A stretch of 43,555 nt of DNA from Pseudomonadota bacterium (GTDB lineage Bacteria; Pseudomonadota; Gammaproteobacteria; Xanthomonadales; Xanthomonadaceae), in contig JAFEEL010000022.1 in assembly GCA_018241125.1 (NCBI GenBank), positions 1 to 43,555 on the forward strand. Reading direction: 5' to 3'. Within the stretch, counting starts at the first letter, position 1. Every line of letters starts with the position of its first letter. This document shows positions 17,184 to 26,313 of the stretch, piece after piece. A program made the translations under genes and the position numbers. A model generated the notes under the pieces. The model searched no databases. It was not told the DNA's origin and was given only the letters and a program-made list of their open reading frames with translations.

Positions 17184-18433
17184 GCCAGTGCCCCGATGCG
17201 CGCCAGTGCCGCGTCCAATGCCGTGCGCGCCATTTCCAGCAACGTCGGATCGCCCGCGGCCGGCAGCGCCTGCCGGCAGAACGCGCCGATCAACAGCGCG
17301 CGCGCCTGCGCCTGCGGCAACCCGCGCGAGCGCAGGTAGAACAGCGCCTGTTCGTCGAGTTGTCCGACGGTGGCGCCGTGCGCGGCCTTGACCTCGTCGG
17401 CGTGGATCTCCAGTACCGGCTGGGTGTCGATTTCCGCATCCAGCGAGAGCAGCAGGTTCTTGTTCGCCAGCCGCGCATCGCTGCCGTCGGCACCGGGATG
17501 GATGGTGATGCCGCCGTGGAACACCGCGTGTCCGCGATCACCCGCCAGCCCGCGCCACAGCAGGTCGCAGGCGGTGTCGCGGCCGTGGTGCTCGATCCTG
17601 AGGCGGGTGTCGAGATGCCGCACGCCATCGGCGAGCAGCACGCCGTTGGCCAGCAAGTGCGCGCCGTCGCCCTGCAGGCGCACGTTCAGTTCGTGCCGCG
17701 ACAGGCCCGCGCCCAGTTCCAGGTCGAGGCGGCGGTAGCTGGCCGCACCCGCCAGCGTGGCATCGGTATGCGCCAGCGCGCTGGCGGCCGGTGCTTCGTG
17801 CTGGATGCGCAGGTGGCGCAGTTGTGCGCCATCGCCAAGGTCGACCTGCATGCGCGTGTTGGCCAGATGCGCGTGTGCGCCGGCGGCCAGTTGGTGTTCG
17901 ACCACGCTCAACGCCGCACCGGCTTCCAGCGCGATTGTGTGGCGCAGGTGCCAGGCGATATCGCCGTGCGCCGGCGCGCCGAGGAAGACCAGGTGAATCG
18001 GTGTGTCCATGCGGACGCCAGCGGCCGCTTGCAGGAGCACGCCGCTGCCGGCGAGCGCCGCATTGAGGCGGGAAAAAACCGCATCGGCGCCCGCGTGGTG
18101 GTGGGCGCGAAACGCGGCACCGGCAGCGTGCGCTTGCACGAGCACTCGCACGCCAGCCGGGAGCGCTTCGGTGCGCGACAGCGCCGGTTCGTGGCGACCG
18201 TTGACGAATGCGATGCGCGGGGCGGGGATGTGCGCCAGCACGCTGGCGTCGATGGTCGGCGTCGGTGCGGTCGATGGCGCGAAGGCGCGTTCGGCAAGCG
18301 CCGCCAGTGAGGTGTACTTCCACGCTTCCGACTTGCGCGTGGGCAGGCCGTCGCGCAGCACGGCGTCGAGCGCGGCGTGGCGCACCGCGTCGCCGGCAGC
18401 GCCGGCCGTCAGCGAGTCGAGCAGGGCGCTCAT
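17180..18433 (-). CDS. sufD: Fe-S cluster scaffold protein SufD
   Basis: SufD forms the SufBC2D scaffold on which Fe-S clusters are assembled. The 417-residue protein has the family pattern: an Ala-rich N terminus, LPTRKSEAWKYTSLAALAER (about 31-50) and a long beta-helix region ending with the C-terminal signature near KAAHGATVGQLDEQALFYLR. The frame is open to 18472, but the ATG at 18433 is the one that overlaps the sufC stop (ATGA) and fits the family start. It also overlaps sufS at its own end. Cytosolic. Confidence 0.93.
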   Translation of the reverse strand: MSALLDSLTAGAAGDAVRHAALDAVLRDGLPTRKSEAWKYTSLAALAERAFAPSTAPTPTIDASVLAHIPAPRIAFVNGRHEPALSRTEALPAGVRVLVQAHAAGAAFRAHHHAGADAVFSRLNAALAGSGVLLQAAAGVRMDTPIHLVFLGAPAHGDIAWHLRHTIALEAGAALSVVEHQLAAGAHAHLANTRMQVDLGDGAQLRHLRIQHEAPAASALAHTDATLAGAASYRRLDLELGAGLSRHELNVRLQGDGAHLLANGVLLADGVRHLDTRLRIEHHGRDTACDLLWRGLAGDRGHAVFHGGITIHPGADGSDARLANKNLLLSLDAEIDTQPVLEIHADEVKAAHGATVGQLDEQALFYLRSRGLPQAQARALLIGAFCRQALPAAGDPTLLEMARTALDAALARIGALA

Positions 18434-19197
18434 GCGCTGGCCGCCGCCGGCGCCACGCGCTCGCGGATCCACGCATAGCCGTGCTCTTCCAGCGCCAGCG
18501 CAAGCTCCGGGCCGCCGCTTTCGACGATCCGCCCGTCGGCCAGCACGTGCACCACGTCGGGCTTGATGTAATCGAGCAGGCGCTGGTAGTGGGTGATGAC
18601 TACGAACGCGCGATCCGGGCTGCGTAACGCATTCACGCCGTCGGCGACGCTGCGCAGGGCATCGATGTCCAGCCCCGAGTCGGTCTCGTCAAGAATAGCC
18701 AATTTCGGTTCGAGCACGGCGAGCTGGAAGATCTCGTTGCGCTTTTTTTCGCCGCCGGAAAAACCTTCGTTCACGCCGCGATTGAGCAGGTCGTCCTTCA
18801 GGTGCAGCACCTTGAGCTTTTCACGCACGCGCCGCAGGAATTGCATCGAATCCATCTCGGCTTCCCCGCGCGCCTTGCGTTGCGCATTGAACGCCGCGCG
18901 CAGGAAGTAGGTGTTGTTCACGCCCGGTATTTCGACCGGATACTGGAAGGCGAGGAACAGCCCGGCGGCGGCGCGCTGCTCGGGTGCCAGCGCGAGCAGG
19001 TCGCGGCCGTCCAGTTGCGCGCTGCCGGCCGTCACCTCGTAGCCACCGCGCCCGGCCAGCACGTGGCCGAGGGTGGACTTGCCGGCGCCGTTGGGGCCCA
19101 TGATCGCGTGTACCTGCCCGGCCTGCACGTGCAGGTTCAGGCCCTTGAGGATGTCTTTGCCGCCGATGCTGGCGTGCAGGTCGTGGATGTGCAGCAT
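18430..19197 (-). CDS. sufC: SUF ATPase SufC
   Basis: SufC is the ABC-type ATPase of the SufBCD complex and drives the structural changes needed for cluster assembly. The 255-residue protein has Walker A GPNGAGKST near 34-42, signature FSGGEKKRNE near 150-159 with the K/N variation typical of SufC, and Walker B LAILDETDSGLD near 169-180. The ATG at 19197 is taken; the longer frame to 19245 has no similarity. An AGGAAA ribosome site is formed by the end of the upstream nucleotidyltransferase gene, 4 bases of spacer after its stop, so sufC translation is coupled to a gene that is not part of the usual suf set. Confidence 0.95.
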   Translation of the reverse strand: MLHIHDLHASIGGKDILKGLNLHVQAGQVHAIMGPNGAGKSTLGHVLAGRGGYEVTAGSAQLDGRDLLALAPEQRAAAGLFLAFQYPVEIPGVNNTYFLRAAFNAQRKARGEAEMDSMQFLRRVREKLKVLHLKDDLLNRGVNEGFSGGEKKRNEIFQLAVLEPKLAILDETDSGLDIDALRSVADGVNALRSPDRAFVVITHYQRLLDYIKPDVVHVLADGRIVESGGPELALALEEHGYAWIRERVAPAAASA

Positions 19198-19201
19198 GTG
19201 G

Positions 19202-19654
19202 TCATTTCCTGTCTTTTCTGCGCTCGAATTCTTCAAGATCGCCAATGTCCTTCGATCGGCCGGACGCGCGCTTGTTGATAAGCAAATCGTCCAACGCGAT
19301 CAGTGGAATCCTGACTCCACCCAAGTTCGCGTAGATACGGCGTGGGTAGCAGTCGGCGAACTCGCGACCGGAAACCCAGGTCAACAAGTCGATACGGTTC
19401 GGAGCGCGCCCCATCATCAACACCGCTTTTGGATCGAGCAGATCGTCTTTCGTGAACTCGCCGAAACCGAATTCCAGCAGCGCCGAGAGTGCCTTGTCCG
19501 CATTTGCGGGGGATCGTTCGAGCCAGAAGTCGAGATCCTCGGTCATGCGTACGAAACCGTGCGCGTTGACCGCGACCCCGCCGACCACCATGTAGCGAAC
19601 TTCATGCGCGTCGAGCAATCGAATGAAATCTTTGAAATCCTGGATCAATTCCAT
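19202..19654 (-). CDS. Nucleotidyltransferase (MNT/DUF6036-like) inserted in suf operon
   Basis: A 150-residue protein with the polymerase-beta-type nucleotidyltransferase fold: MVVGGVAVNAHGFVRMTEDL (residues 22-41) with GG at 25-26 and Asp at 40 and 42 as metal ligands, a third Asp at 89 (NRIDLL), and a C-terminal INKRASGRSKDIGDLEEF (126-143) typical of small nucleotidyltransferases in toxin-antitoxin-like or defence-like pairs. No KNTase substrate domain is present. The ATG at 19654 has AGGA upstream inside the preceding small gene, which it overlaps by 53 bases. Its stop lies 4 bases before sufC. Not known from standard suf operons; function unknown. Confidence 0.85.
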   Translation of the reverse strand: MELIQDFKDFIRLLDAHEVRYMVVGGVAVNAHGFVRMTEDLDFWLERSPANADKALSALLEFGFGEFTKDDLLDPKAVLMMGRAPNRIDLLTWVSGREFADCYPRRIYANLGGVRIPLIALDDLLINKRASGRSKDIGDLEEFERRKDRK

Positions 19655-19831
19655 GATGGTCCTCGATGATCCTCATGCGCAGCCGCAAGAACAATTCCAG
19701 TCGTTCGTCGACGCTGAAGCGCGCGTACTCGTCCACCAGACTGGGTTCTTCGCCGATGCGGAACTTGCGCGCGATGTGTTCGACGCGATCGGTGCCGAGT
19801 TCCGGCACAACGTGGATGGCATGACGGCCGT

Positions 19832-19835
<4 letters not shown>
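19602..19835 (-). CDS. 77-residue partner of the nucleotidyltransferase
   Basis: A small protein whose ATG overlaps the sufB stop (ATGA) and whose 3' end overlaps the nucleotidyltransferase start by 53 bases. Visible: a conserved-looking [20 protein letters not shown] (21-40), a Leu/Arg-rich helix (45-57) and a C terminus [14 protein letters not shown] recall small proteins of similar length and C terminus that precede nucleotidyltransferases of this type, which supports a two-gene module, but this is memory and not a search result. In frame with no other candidate gene, and too well placed to be a shadow. Confidence 0.65.
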
Positions 19836-21274
<1,439 letters not shown>

Positions 21275-21276
21275 GC

Positions 21277-21744
21277 TCACGCCGTGGTCACCTGCAAGGG
21301 GATGGACTTGTGCGCGGCCTGCCGTCGCGGGCGCGCGTTCGTGGGCGGGGCGAGCATCTGCGCCAGTGACACCCCGCGCAGTGCCTCGGCGACCACCTCG
21401 TTCACGCGCCGCCAGTTGGCGCGCACACCGCAGTGATCTTGAATCTGGCAGTCGCCATCGTGGAGGCTGCATTCGGTCATGCCCAGCGGGCCTTCGATGG
21501 CCTCGACGACGGCGAACAGACTGATCGCAGCAGCCGGTCGCGCCAGCCGATACCCGCCGTTGGCGCCGCGGAAGGCCTCGACCAACCCCGCTTGCGCCAG
21601 TGATTTCAGCAGCTTGCTCACCGTCGGCGCCTCCAGGTGCGCGCGCTCGGCCAGTTCGCTGGCGCTGTGCACGCGCTGCGGGTCGGCCGCGAGCAAGGTC
21701 AGCACGAGACTGGCGTAGTCGGTGAGCTTGGTGACGCGGAGCAT
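21277..21744 (-). CDS. Rrf2-family SUF regulator
   Basis: The 155-residue Rrf2/IscR-type transcription factor heads the suf operon. An N-terminal winged helix-turn-helix (about 25-65, [20 protein letters not shown]) is followed by three Cys at 92, 99 and 105 ([15 protein letters not shown]), the likely Fe-S ligands that sense cluster supply. It belongs to the regulator type found in front of sufB in Xanthomonas and relatives. Probably represses its own operon when clusters are plentiful. The ATG at 21744 follows a short leader from the promoter at 21786-21814. Confidence 0.93.
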   Translation of the reverse strand: MLRVTKLTDYASLVLTLLAADPQRVHSASELAERAHLEAPTVSKLLKSLAQAGLVEAFRGANGGYRLARPAAAISLFAVVEAIEGPLGMTECSLHDGDCQIQDHCGVRANWRRVNEVVAEALRGVSLAQMLAPPTNARPRRQAAHKSIPLQVTTA

Positions 21745-21785
21745 GGCGGCAGGCCGTTTGCCGGGGTCGCTGAATCAGGACTGAA

Positions 21786-21814
21786 ATTGTACCTTTTTGC
21801 TCTCGCGGCCACAA
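21786..21814 (-). promoter_or_regulatory. Sigma-70-type promoter of the suf operon
   Basis: On the reverse strand TTGTGG (21814-21809), 17 bases, TACAAT (21791-21786). This is a good match to the consensus, 42 bases upstream of the regulator start. An Fe-S regulator site would be expected to overlap it; I could not pick one out with confidence. Confidence 0.65.
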
Positions 21815-21882
21815 CCAGCGTGCCGTGTACTTGCGCGGCGCGTGCGAACGGCGACAATGCGCGTCTTCGCAACGAGGTGCGC

Positions 21883-22368
21883 ATGGCCGGCAAGATCCAG
21901 GTTCGCCATTCCAAGATCCACGGCAACGGCATGTTCGCCATCGCCGATATCCCCGCCGGTACCCGGTTGATCGAATACAAGGGCCTGCGGATGACCCACG
22001 CGCAGGCCGACCGCCGCTACGACGGCAACACCGAGGGCGGGCACACGTTCCTGTTCACCCTCAACGATCGTTACATCATCGACGCCAACACCGATGGCAA
22101 CGACGCGCGCTGGATCAACCACGGTTGCGAGCCGAACTGCGAGGCGGTGCTGGAAGAGGCGCCCGGGCGCGACCGTCGGCGCGATCGGGTGTTCATCGAG
22201 GCCAAACGTGCAATCAAGACTGGCGAGGAGCTGACCTACAACTACGGCATCACCTTGACCGAACGCCAGACCCCACGCCTGAAAGCGATCTGGGCCTGCC
22301 GCTGCGGCGCAGGCAATTGCACCGGCACGATGCTGCAACCCAAGCGCGGGCGTCAACGAGTCGATTAG
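21883..22368 (+). CDS. SET-domain protein lysine methyltransferase-like protein
   Basis: A 161-residue SET-domain protein. Motifs: [20 protein letters not shown] (10-29), NHGCEPNC at 79-86, GEELTYNYG at 114-122, and a post-SET zinc motif with Cys at 139, 141 and 146 (CRCGAGNC). All elements for SAM-dependent lysine methylation are present, so it is probably active. Bacterial SET proteins have diverse targets; the target here is unknown. ATG at 21883 after GAGG. Divergent from the suf regulator with 138 bases between. Its TAG stop is immediately followed by the five-hairpin element. Confidence 0.92.
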   Translation: MAGKIQVRHSKIHGNGMFAIADIPAGTRLIEYKGLRMTHAQADRRYDGNTEGGHTFLFTLNDRYIIDANTDGNDARWINHGCEPNCEAVLEEAPGRDRRRDRVFIEAKRAIKTGEELTYNYGITLTERQTPRLKAIWACRCGAGNCTGTMLQPKRGRQRVD

Positions 22369-22520
22369 CAGGTTGTTGAAAAAGGGCTTTCCTGCCCTTT
22401 TTCAACTCGCCGAGTCCGGTACATGCCCGTACTCGGCTCCGCCCAATCAAACACTTGCGTGTTTGATTGGCGTGCGATCCGTCCATGGATCGCATCAGCA
22501 GGCTGTTTTTCAACAGCCTG
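22369..22520. repeat. Chain of five hairpins (about 150 bp) after the SET gene
   Basis: Five perfect or near-perfect hairpins follow each other: TTGAAAAAGGGC/GCCCTTTTTCAA (22376-22387, 22394-22405), GCCGAGT/ACTCGGC (22409-22415, 22431-22437), CCAATCAAACAC/GTGTTTGATTGG (22443-22454, 22459-22470), TGCGATCC/GGATCGCA (22473-22480, 22487-22494) and CAGGCTGTT/AACAGCCTG (22499-22507, 22512-22520). The edges (CAGGTTGTTGAAAAA on the left, TTTTTCAACAGCCTG on the right) are also inverted relative to each other, as in a small non-autonomous mobile element. The first hairpin with its T run could end transcription from both sides. A related edge recurs at 43433. Confidence 0.8.
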
Positions 22521-22554
22521 TTAGTGCCGGGATAGTCGCCGTGCGCGGTCGCGT

Positions 22555-23346
22555 TCAGGCCTTGCGGATCTTCGTCAGCGCGTGCGCCAGCACGGCCAGG
22601 ATCATCCAGCCGCAGCTCAGCCCGGCCCAGATGACGATCTCGAACGGCCACAGGTTGTGCGACGTCGGATCGCGCGCGGTGTCGATGAACAGTCGCGCCA
22701 CCACGAAGGCCATCCAGGCGCCGGGGATCGCCGCCACCAGCCGCCAGTAGCCACGCCAGCGCCACAGACCCCACGCCGGGCCGGCGAAGCCCAGTACGGC
22801 AAACGCCAGCATGCTGAACATGAAGGCGTTCATCCACGCGTACTCGCCCGGCGTGGCGGGCGTGTTCAGTGCCTTTTCCCGATCCGCACGGTTCACCACT
22901 TCGTCCTGCGCGAGCAGTTGCTGCACCCATTCGGGCGCCGGCTGTTTCGCCGCGGCCGCGTCCGCGCTCAAGTCCAGCCGGTAGCTGGCCAGCACCGGCG
23001 AGCCACCGGCGGTGCCGCGGCCGCCGCTGAGGCGCACCTCGTCCACGCCGGCTCCGGCGTCGTACACGAAGAACCAGCCCAGCGCATCGCCTTCGCCGGC
23101 CGGGTACAGGCGTGACGGGTTGCTGCCTGCTTTCACGGCTGCGCCGTGGAAATAGGGCCGTGCCCAGAGGTACGTCGGCACGTCGCTACGGTAGTGCAGG
23201 CGCAGGTAGAAGTTTTCGTTGGGCGCGAGCTTGACCACCGCGCCGGCTGGCGCGGTTGCGGTCACCGTCACCTGCGTGGTGGCGTGCGCAACGCCCAGCG
23301 CCAGCAGGGCGAAGACGGCGGCGATGGTCATCGCGATCCAGCGCAT
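22555..23346 (-). CDS. Membrane protein with periplasmic domain, unknown function
   Basis: A 263-residue protein with a signal peptide (MRWIAMTIAAVFALLALGVA, cleavage near 22), a periplasmic domain (about 25-165) with beta-rich segments such as FYLRLHYRSDVPTYLWARPY, and three transmembrane helices near 170-192, 200-218 and 232-257. The topology (exported domain, then three spans) suggests an envelope protein. I recognise no conserved motif. Stop at 22555 lies 34 bases from the hairpin element. Downstream of the sulfotransferase gene on the same strand, 78 bases apart. Confidence 0.75.
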   Translation of the reverse strand: MRWIAMTIAAVFALLALGVAHATTQVTVTATAPAGAVVKLAPNENFYLRLHYRSDVPTYLWARPYFHGAAVKAGSNPSRLYPAGEGDALGWFFVYDAGAGVDEVRLSGGRGTAGGSPVLASYRLDLSADAAAAKQPAPEWVQQLLAQDEVVNRADREKALNTPATPGEYAWMNAFMFSMLAFAVLGFAGPAWGLWRWRGYWRLVAAIPGAWMAFVVARLFIDTARDPTSHNLWPFEIVIWAGLSCGWMILAVLAHALTKIRKA

Positions 23347-23424
23347 GTCGAACCCCGGGCTCGAAGCTGTAAATAGCGTAGCCGGTGATGGGGCGTCGAT
23401 CCAGAGCGTGTCGTCAGTGCCGAC

Positions 23425-24912
23425 TCATGTCCAACCCGCCCGGCGCAAGGCCGAGCGTAACGGCTCCAACGCCGCGCCATACCGATGTGCCCGCGCGGTA
23501 TCGCGTTGCAACGGCTGGCGCACTTGCGGGGCGCTGAAGGTGCGCACGATCCGCCCGGAACGATGAAACTGAAGGCAGGCCGGTTCGAACGCCAGATCGA
23601 GGAAGGCCAGCATCCGCCGGATCTGCGCTTGCGGATCGGCTTGCAGGTCCTCGTAGGCGTGCGCGAACAGGCGTTCGCCCAGCACGCCGCGCCACACGCG
23701 GCACAGGCGGTCGTAGTCGTGCCAGTAGGCGGCCAGCGCGTCGATGTCGTAGCTGAAATGGTTGCCGAAGGCGAACAACTGGCGGTAGCACGACAGGCAG
23801 GTTTCCAGCGGATCACGGCGGCAATCGATGAAGCGCGCACCCGGCAGCATCGCCGCTGCTGCGCCCAGCAATGCCCAGTTCAACAAGCCCTTGTCGATGC
23901 TGATCGGCTTGGCGTGGCGCCAGCGCGCGGTGCGCGCCAGATAATCCTCGCCCAGTCGCTGCCAGTCCGCCGGCGCGGCCTGGCGCACCCAGCCGGGGAA
24001 CGCGATGCCGCGACGCTTCGATTCGGCCATCAATACCGCTTCCAGATCCGGCAGTTCGCCGGCGGCCTCGACCTGCGAATGCGCCGAGAGGATTTGCACC
24101 GCCAAGGTGGATCCGGCGCGCGGCATGCTGACCACGAATACGACCTCGCGCCCGAGCCGTGCATCGTCGGTGCTGGCCAGCGGCTGGTCGAATGCGGCGG
24201 CGACGGCGTCGATCTGCGCACTGAACTGGCGTGCATTCCACGGTGCGTGCCGGTGCGCCAGTCGGTTGGCCTCGTCGATCGCGGCGAATGCGGCGCGGTA
24301 CAGGCCCTGATCCTCCAGTGCCTTGCCCAGCGCAAAGCCGCAAAACACGCGGTCGGCATCGCGCAAGCCGGCGTCTGCAAGCAGCGCGCGCAAGGCGCTG
24401 GCGTCCTGTGCCGACATCGGCACGGTTTTGGTGTTGGCGATCTGGAACCACGCGCGCGGCGCGAACGCGCGGTCGCGCAAACAGGCGCGGTAGCAAGCGA
24501 TGGCGCCGTCCAGATCGCCCAGGTGCTTGAGGGTGTCGCCCAGTGCGCTGCGCGCGTGCACGAAGCCTGGATCGCAGGCCAGCGCCCGCTCGTAAGCCGC
24601 GCGTGCTTCGTCGGTGCGGGTTGCTGCCGCCAGCGCGTTGCCCAGCGCGTACCAGCCATCGCGCGAGTCGGGCGCGCGACGCACGCATTCTTGCAACTGC
24701 GCGAGCGCGGCCGGCACGTCACCAACCTCGCGCAACGCCTGCGCCAGTTCGATGCACAAGTCCGGATCGTCGGGCCGCTCGCCGCGGGCCTGCTTGAAGG
24801 CCGCGATGGCTGCGGCGGGTTGCCCCGCGCGCAGGTGGGCGTGGCCGCGCGCGCGCGCCGACGCGCCCGTTTCGCTGGGGCGGGATGACGACCGCGGGCG
24901 CTGTCGATCCAC
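23425..24912 (-). CDS. TPR-domain sulfotransferase
   Basis: A 495-residue protein with two parts. Residues about 20-240 are tetratricopeptide repeats (Ala/Leu-rich helical pairs, e.g. DGWYALGNALAAATRTDEAR and AYERALACDPGFVHARSALG). Residues about 255-495 are a PAPS-dependent sulfotransferase with the 5'-phosphosulfate-binding loop VVSMPRAGSTLA at 260-271 and a 3'-phosphate region near DCRRDPLETCLSCYRQLFAF. It would transfer a sulfate group to a carbohydrate, lipid or protein; the TPRs probably bind the partner. Start GTG at 24912, with AGG upstream; no ATG fits better. No sulfur-activation genes are nearby. Confidence 0.88.
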   Translation of the reverse strand: MDRQRPRSSSRPSETGASARARGHAHLRAGQPAAAIAAFKQARGERPDDPDLCIELAQALREVGDVPAALAQLQECVRRAPDSRDGWYALGNALAAATRTDEARAAYERALACDPGFVHARSALGDTLKHLGDLDGAIACYRACLRDRAFAPRAWFQIANTKTVPMSAQDASALRALLADAGLRDADRVFCGFALGKALEDQGLYRAAFAAIDEANRLAHRHAPWNARQFSAQIDAVAAAFDQPLASTDDARLGREVVFVVSMPRAGSTLAVQILSAHSQVEAAGELPDLEAVLMAESKRRGIAFPGWVRQAAPADWQRLGEDYLARTARWRHAKPISIDKGLLNWALLGAAAAMLPGARFIDCRRDPLETCLSCYRQLFAFGNHFSYDIDALAAYWHDYDRLCRVWRGVLGERLFAHAYEDLQADPQAQIRRMLAFLDLAFEPACLQFHRSGRIVRTFSAPQVRQPLQRDTARAHRYGAALEPLRSALRRAGWT

Positions 24913-25029
24913 GTCGGCCTCGGTTCCGGTGTTCCGGTCAGGGTCATGATCGTCCCGGTGGCGTGAAGGAGACGTTAGCCGGGCGCAGGCCGTGCCGGCG
25001 CCAAGAGTGCGCAGTGGATCGTGGCGCGG

Positions 25030-25491
25030 TCAGTGGATTGCGTCGGTCGCCAGCGTGCAGTTTTCGTAAATCGACTCGCCGTGCGCACCGATGCGCTTGC
25101 AGGCGCGGGTGTCGTCGAGGATCGGCGCGTTGGTTTGCGACAGTGCGTAGATGTGGGCGGCCCGCGCATCGATCTGCGCCTGTTCGCGGCGCTGCGCATC
25201 TTGCTGGCGAGTCAGCAGCCGCAACCGGCTGCGGCGATCGTCACCGCGGGCGGTGTGCGGTCGTTCGCTGGCGTGGCGCGGTCGCGTTGCACGAGCGGGT
25301 TCGGGCGTGTCGGCGTGGCGCGGGGTGTGTCGGCGCGCACCGGCAGCGCCGTCGTGCACGACGAGGCGGTGTGGGCGTGCGGCAACAGGCGGCGCTGTGC
25401 TTGCGCGCGGGGCCGCGAACGATTGGGCGGTAGCCATTGCGCCCGGCAACAGCAGCAACGTGGCCAGGGTGATCCAGAGGCGGGGCGACAT
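25030..25491 (-). CDS. Secreted basic protein, unknown function
   Basis: A 153-residue protein with a signal peptide (MSPRLWITLATLLLLPGAMA, cleavage near TAQS), a low-complexity Arg/His/Ala/Thr-rich middle (about 28-90) and a helical C-terminal part (95-153) with two Cys (in CKRIGAHGESIYENC) that could form a disulphide. The C-terminal part looks like the conserved portion. No family recognised. It is transcribed toward the sulfotransferase gene, on the same strand. Confidence 0.65.
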   Translation of the reverse strand: MSPRLWITLATLLLLPGAMATAQSFAAPRASTAPPVAARPHRLVVHDGAAGARRHTPRHADTPEPARATRPRHASERPHTARGDDRRSRLRLLTRQQDAQRREQAQIDARAAHIYALSQTNAPILDDTRACKRIGAHGESIYENCTLATDAIH

Positions 25492-25649
25492 GCGGAACCT
25501 GCGGCAGCGGGAGGAAGCCGCAGTGTCCGGTACGCGTCACACCGAACCCATCGGGCTATGCCGCGATGGCGGGTAGGAATCGGCCTACAAGGGCACGGCC
25601 TGCAAGGACACGACCACGTGCCGGGTCGATCAGCGCGAGGCCGGAGGGG

Positions 25650-26309
25650 TCATCGCGACCGTTCGGCGGGCGTCGTTGGCAGTGCGAACTCACACACCTT
25701 CGGCGGGTAACGCCGCAGGATTGGTAATGTCGAAGAATAGCTGCCCTCGCCGACCGGGTAACCCGTGGTTTGGTTGCCGTTGGGAAAATCCGGCTCGCAC
25801 AAGCGCACCGCCAGACCAACCCCGAGCTTGCCACCGTGCCAGTCGATGACGTAGCCGCCTTCGTCCCAGCCGAAACCGGAAAATTCCAGCATCTTGCCAT
25901 TGCGCTGGACCAGTTCGCCAAGGCTCATGCCGACGTGGACGCCGTCGGCGCGTTGCCACAGCGAGCGTGCGTCGAGCACCATCGCCATATCCGGGTGCTT
26001 GCCCGTATCGTCGAGGTAAATGTAGATGCGTCGTTGTGGATCGTGCGGGTACACGATCCAGCCGGGCACGTCCTCCTCGGAACCGGGAATCTGCGTGGCT
26101 TGCACCTGCTCCTTGCCCAAGCGCTGACGCAGGCTGGCCAGGGTATCGCTGCGGCTGATGGTGCCGGCAACGAAGGTTTGGTAGGACGGCGCGTGGGTGG
26201 CGACGGGCTTGACCTTCGGTGGCGGCGTGACCGCCTGTGCAGTTGCCAGCCACAGACCTGCCAACGATGCGGCAACCAGCCACGCGCGCAGGGGTGGCGA
26301 CGTGCGCAT
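25650..26309 (-). CDS. Secreted protein, unknown function, coupled to the EF-G-like gene
   Basis: A 219-residue protein with a signal peptide (MRTSPPLRAWLVAASLAGLW, cleavage near AQA). The mature part has a QVQATQIPGSEEDVPGWIVY segment, DPQRRIYIYLDD, a conserved-looking GVHVGMSLGELVQRNGKMLE (about 124-143) and two Cys (near 171 and 207). The GMSLGELVQRNGK-F-x-GFG motif resembles a repeat found in several exported proteins of unknown function. It starts 4 bases after the stop of the EF-G-like gene, so it is probably co-transcribed with it. Confidence 0.7.
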   Translation of the reverse strand: MRTSPPLRAWLVAASLAGLWLATAQAVTPPPKVKPVATHAPSYQTFVAGTISRSDTLASLRQRLGKEQVQATQIPGSEEDVPGWIVYPHDPQRRIYIYLDDTGKHPDMAMVLDARSLWQRADGVHVGMSLGELVQRNGKMLEFSGFGWDEGGYVIDWHGGKLGVGLAVRLCEPDFPNGNQTTGYPVGEGSYSSTLPILRRYPPKVCEFALPTTPAERSR

Positions 26310-26313
26310 GGGT

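Noticed and set aside
25499-25523. CTGCGGC/GCCGCAG hairpin as a terminator
   Set aside because: Seven-bp stem with no T run on either strand, so only a weak structure.
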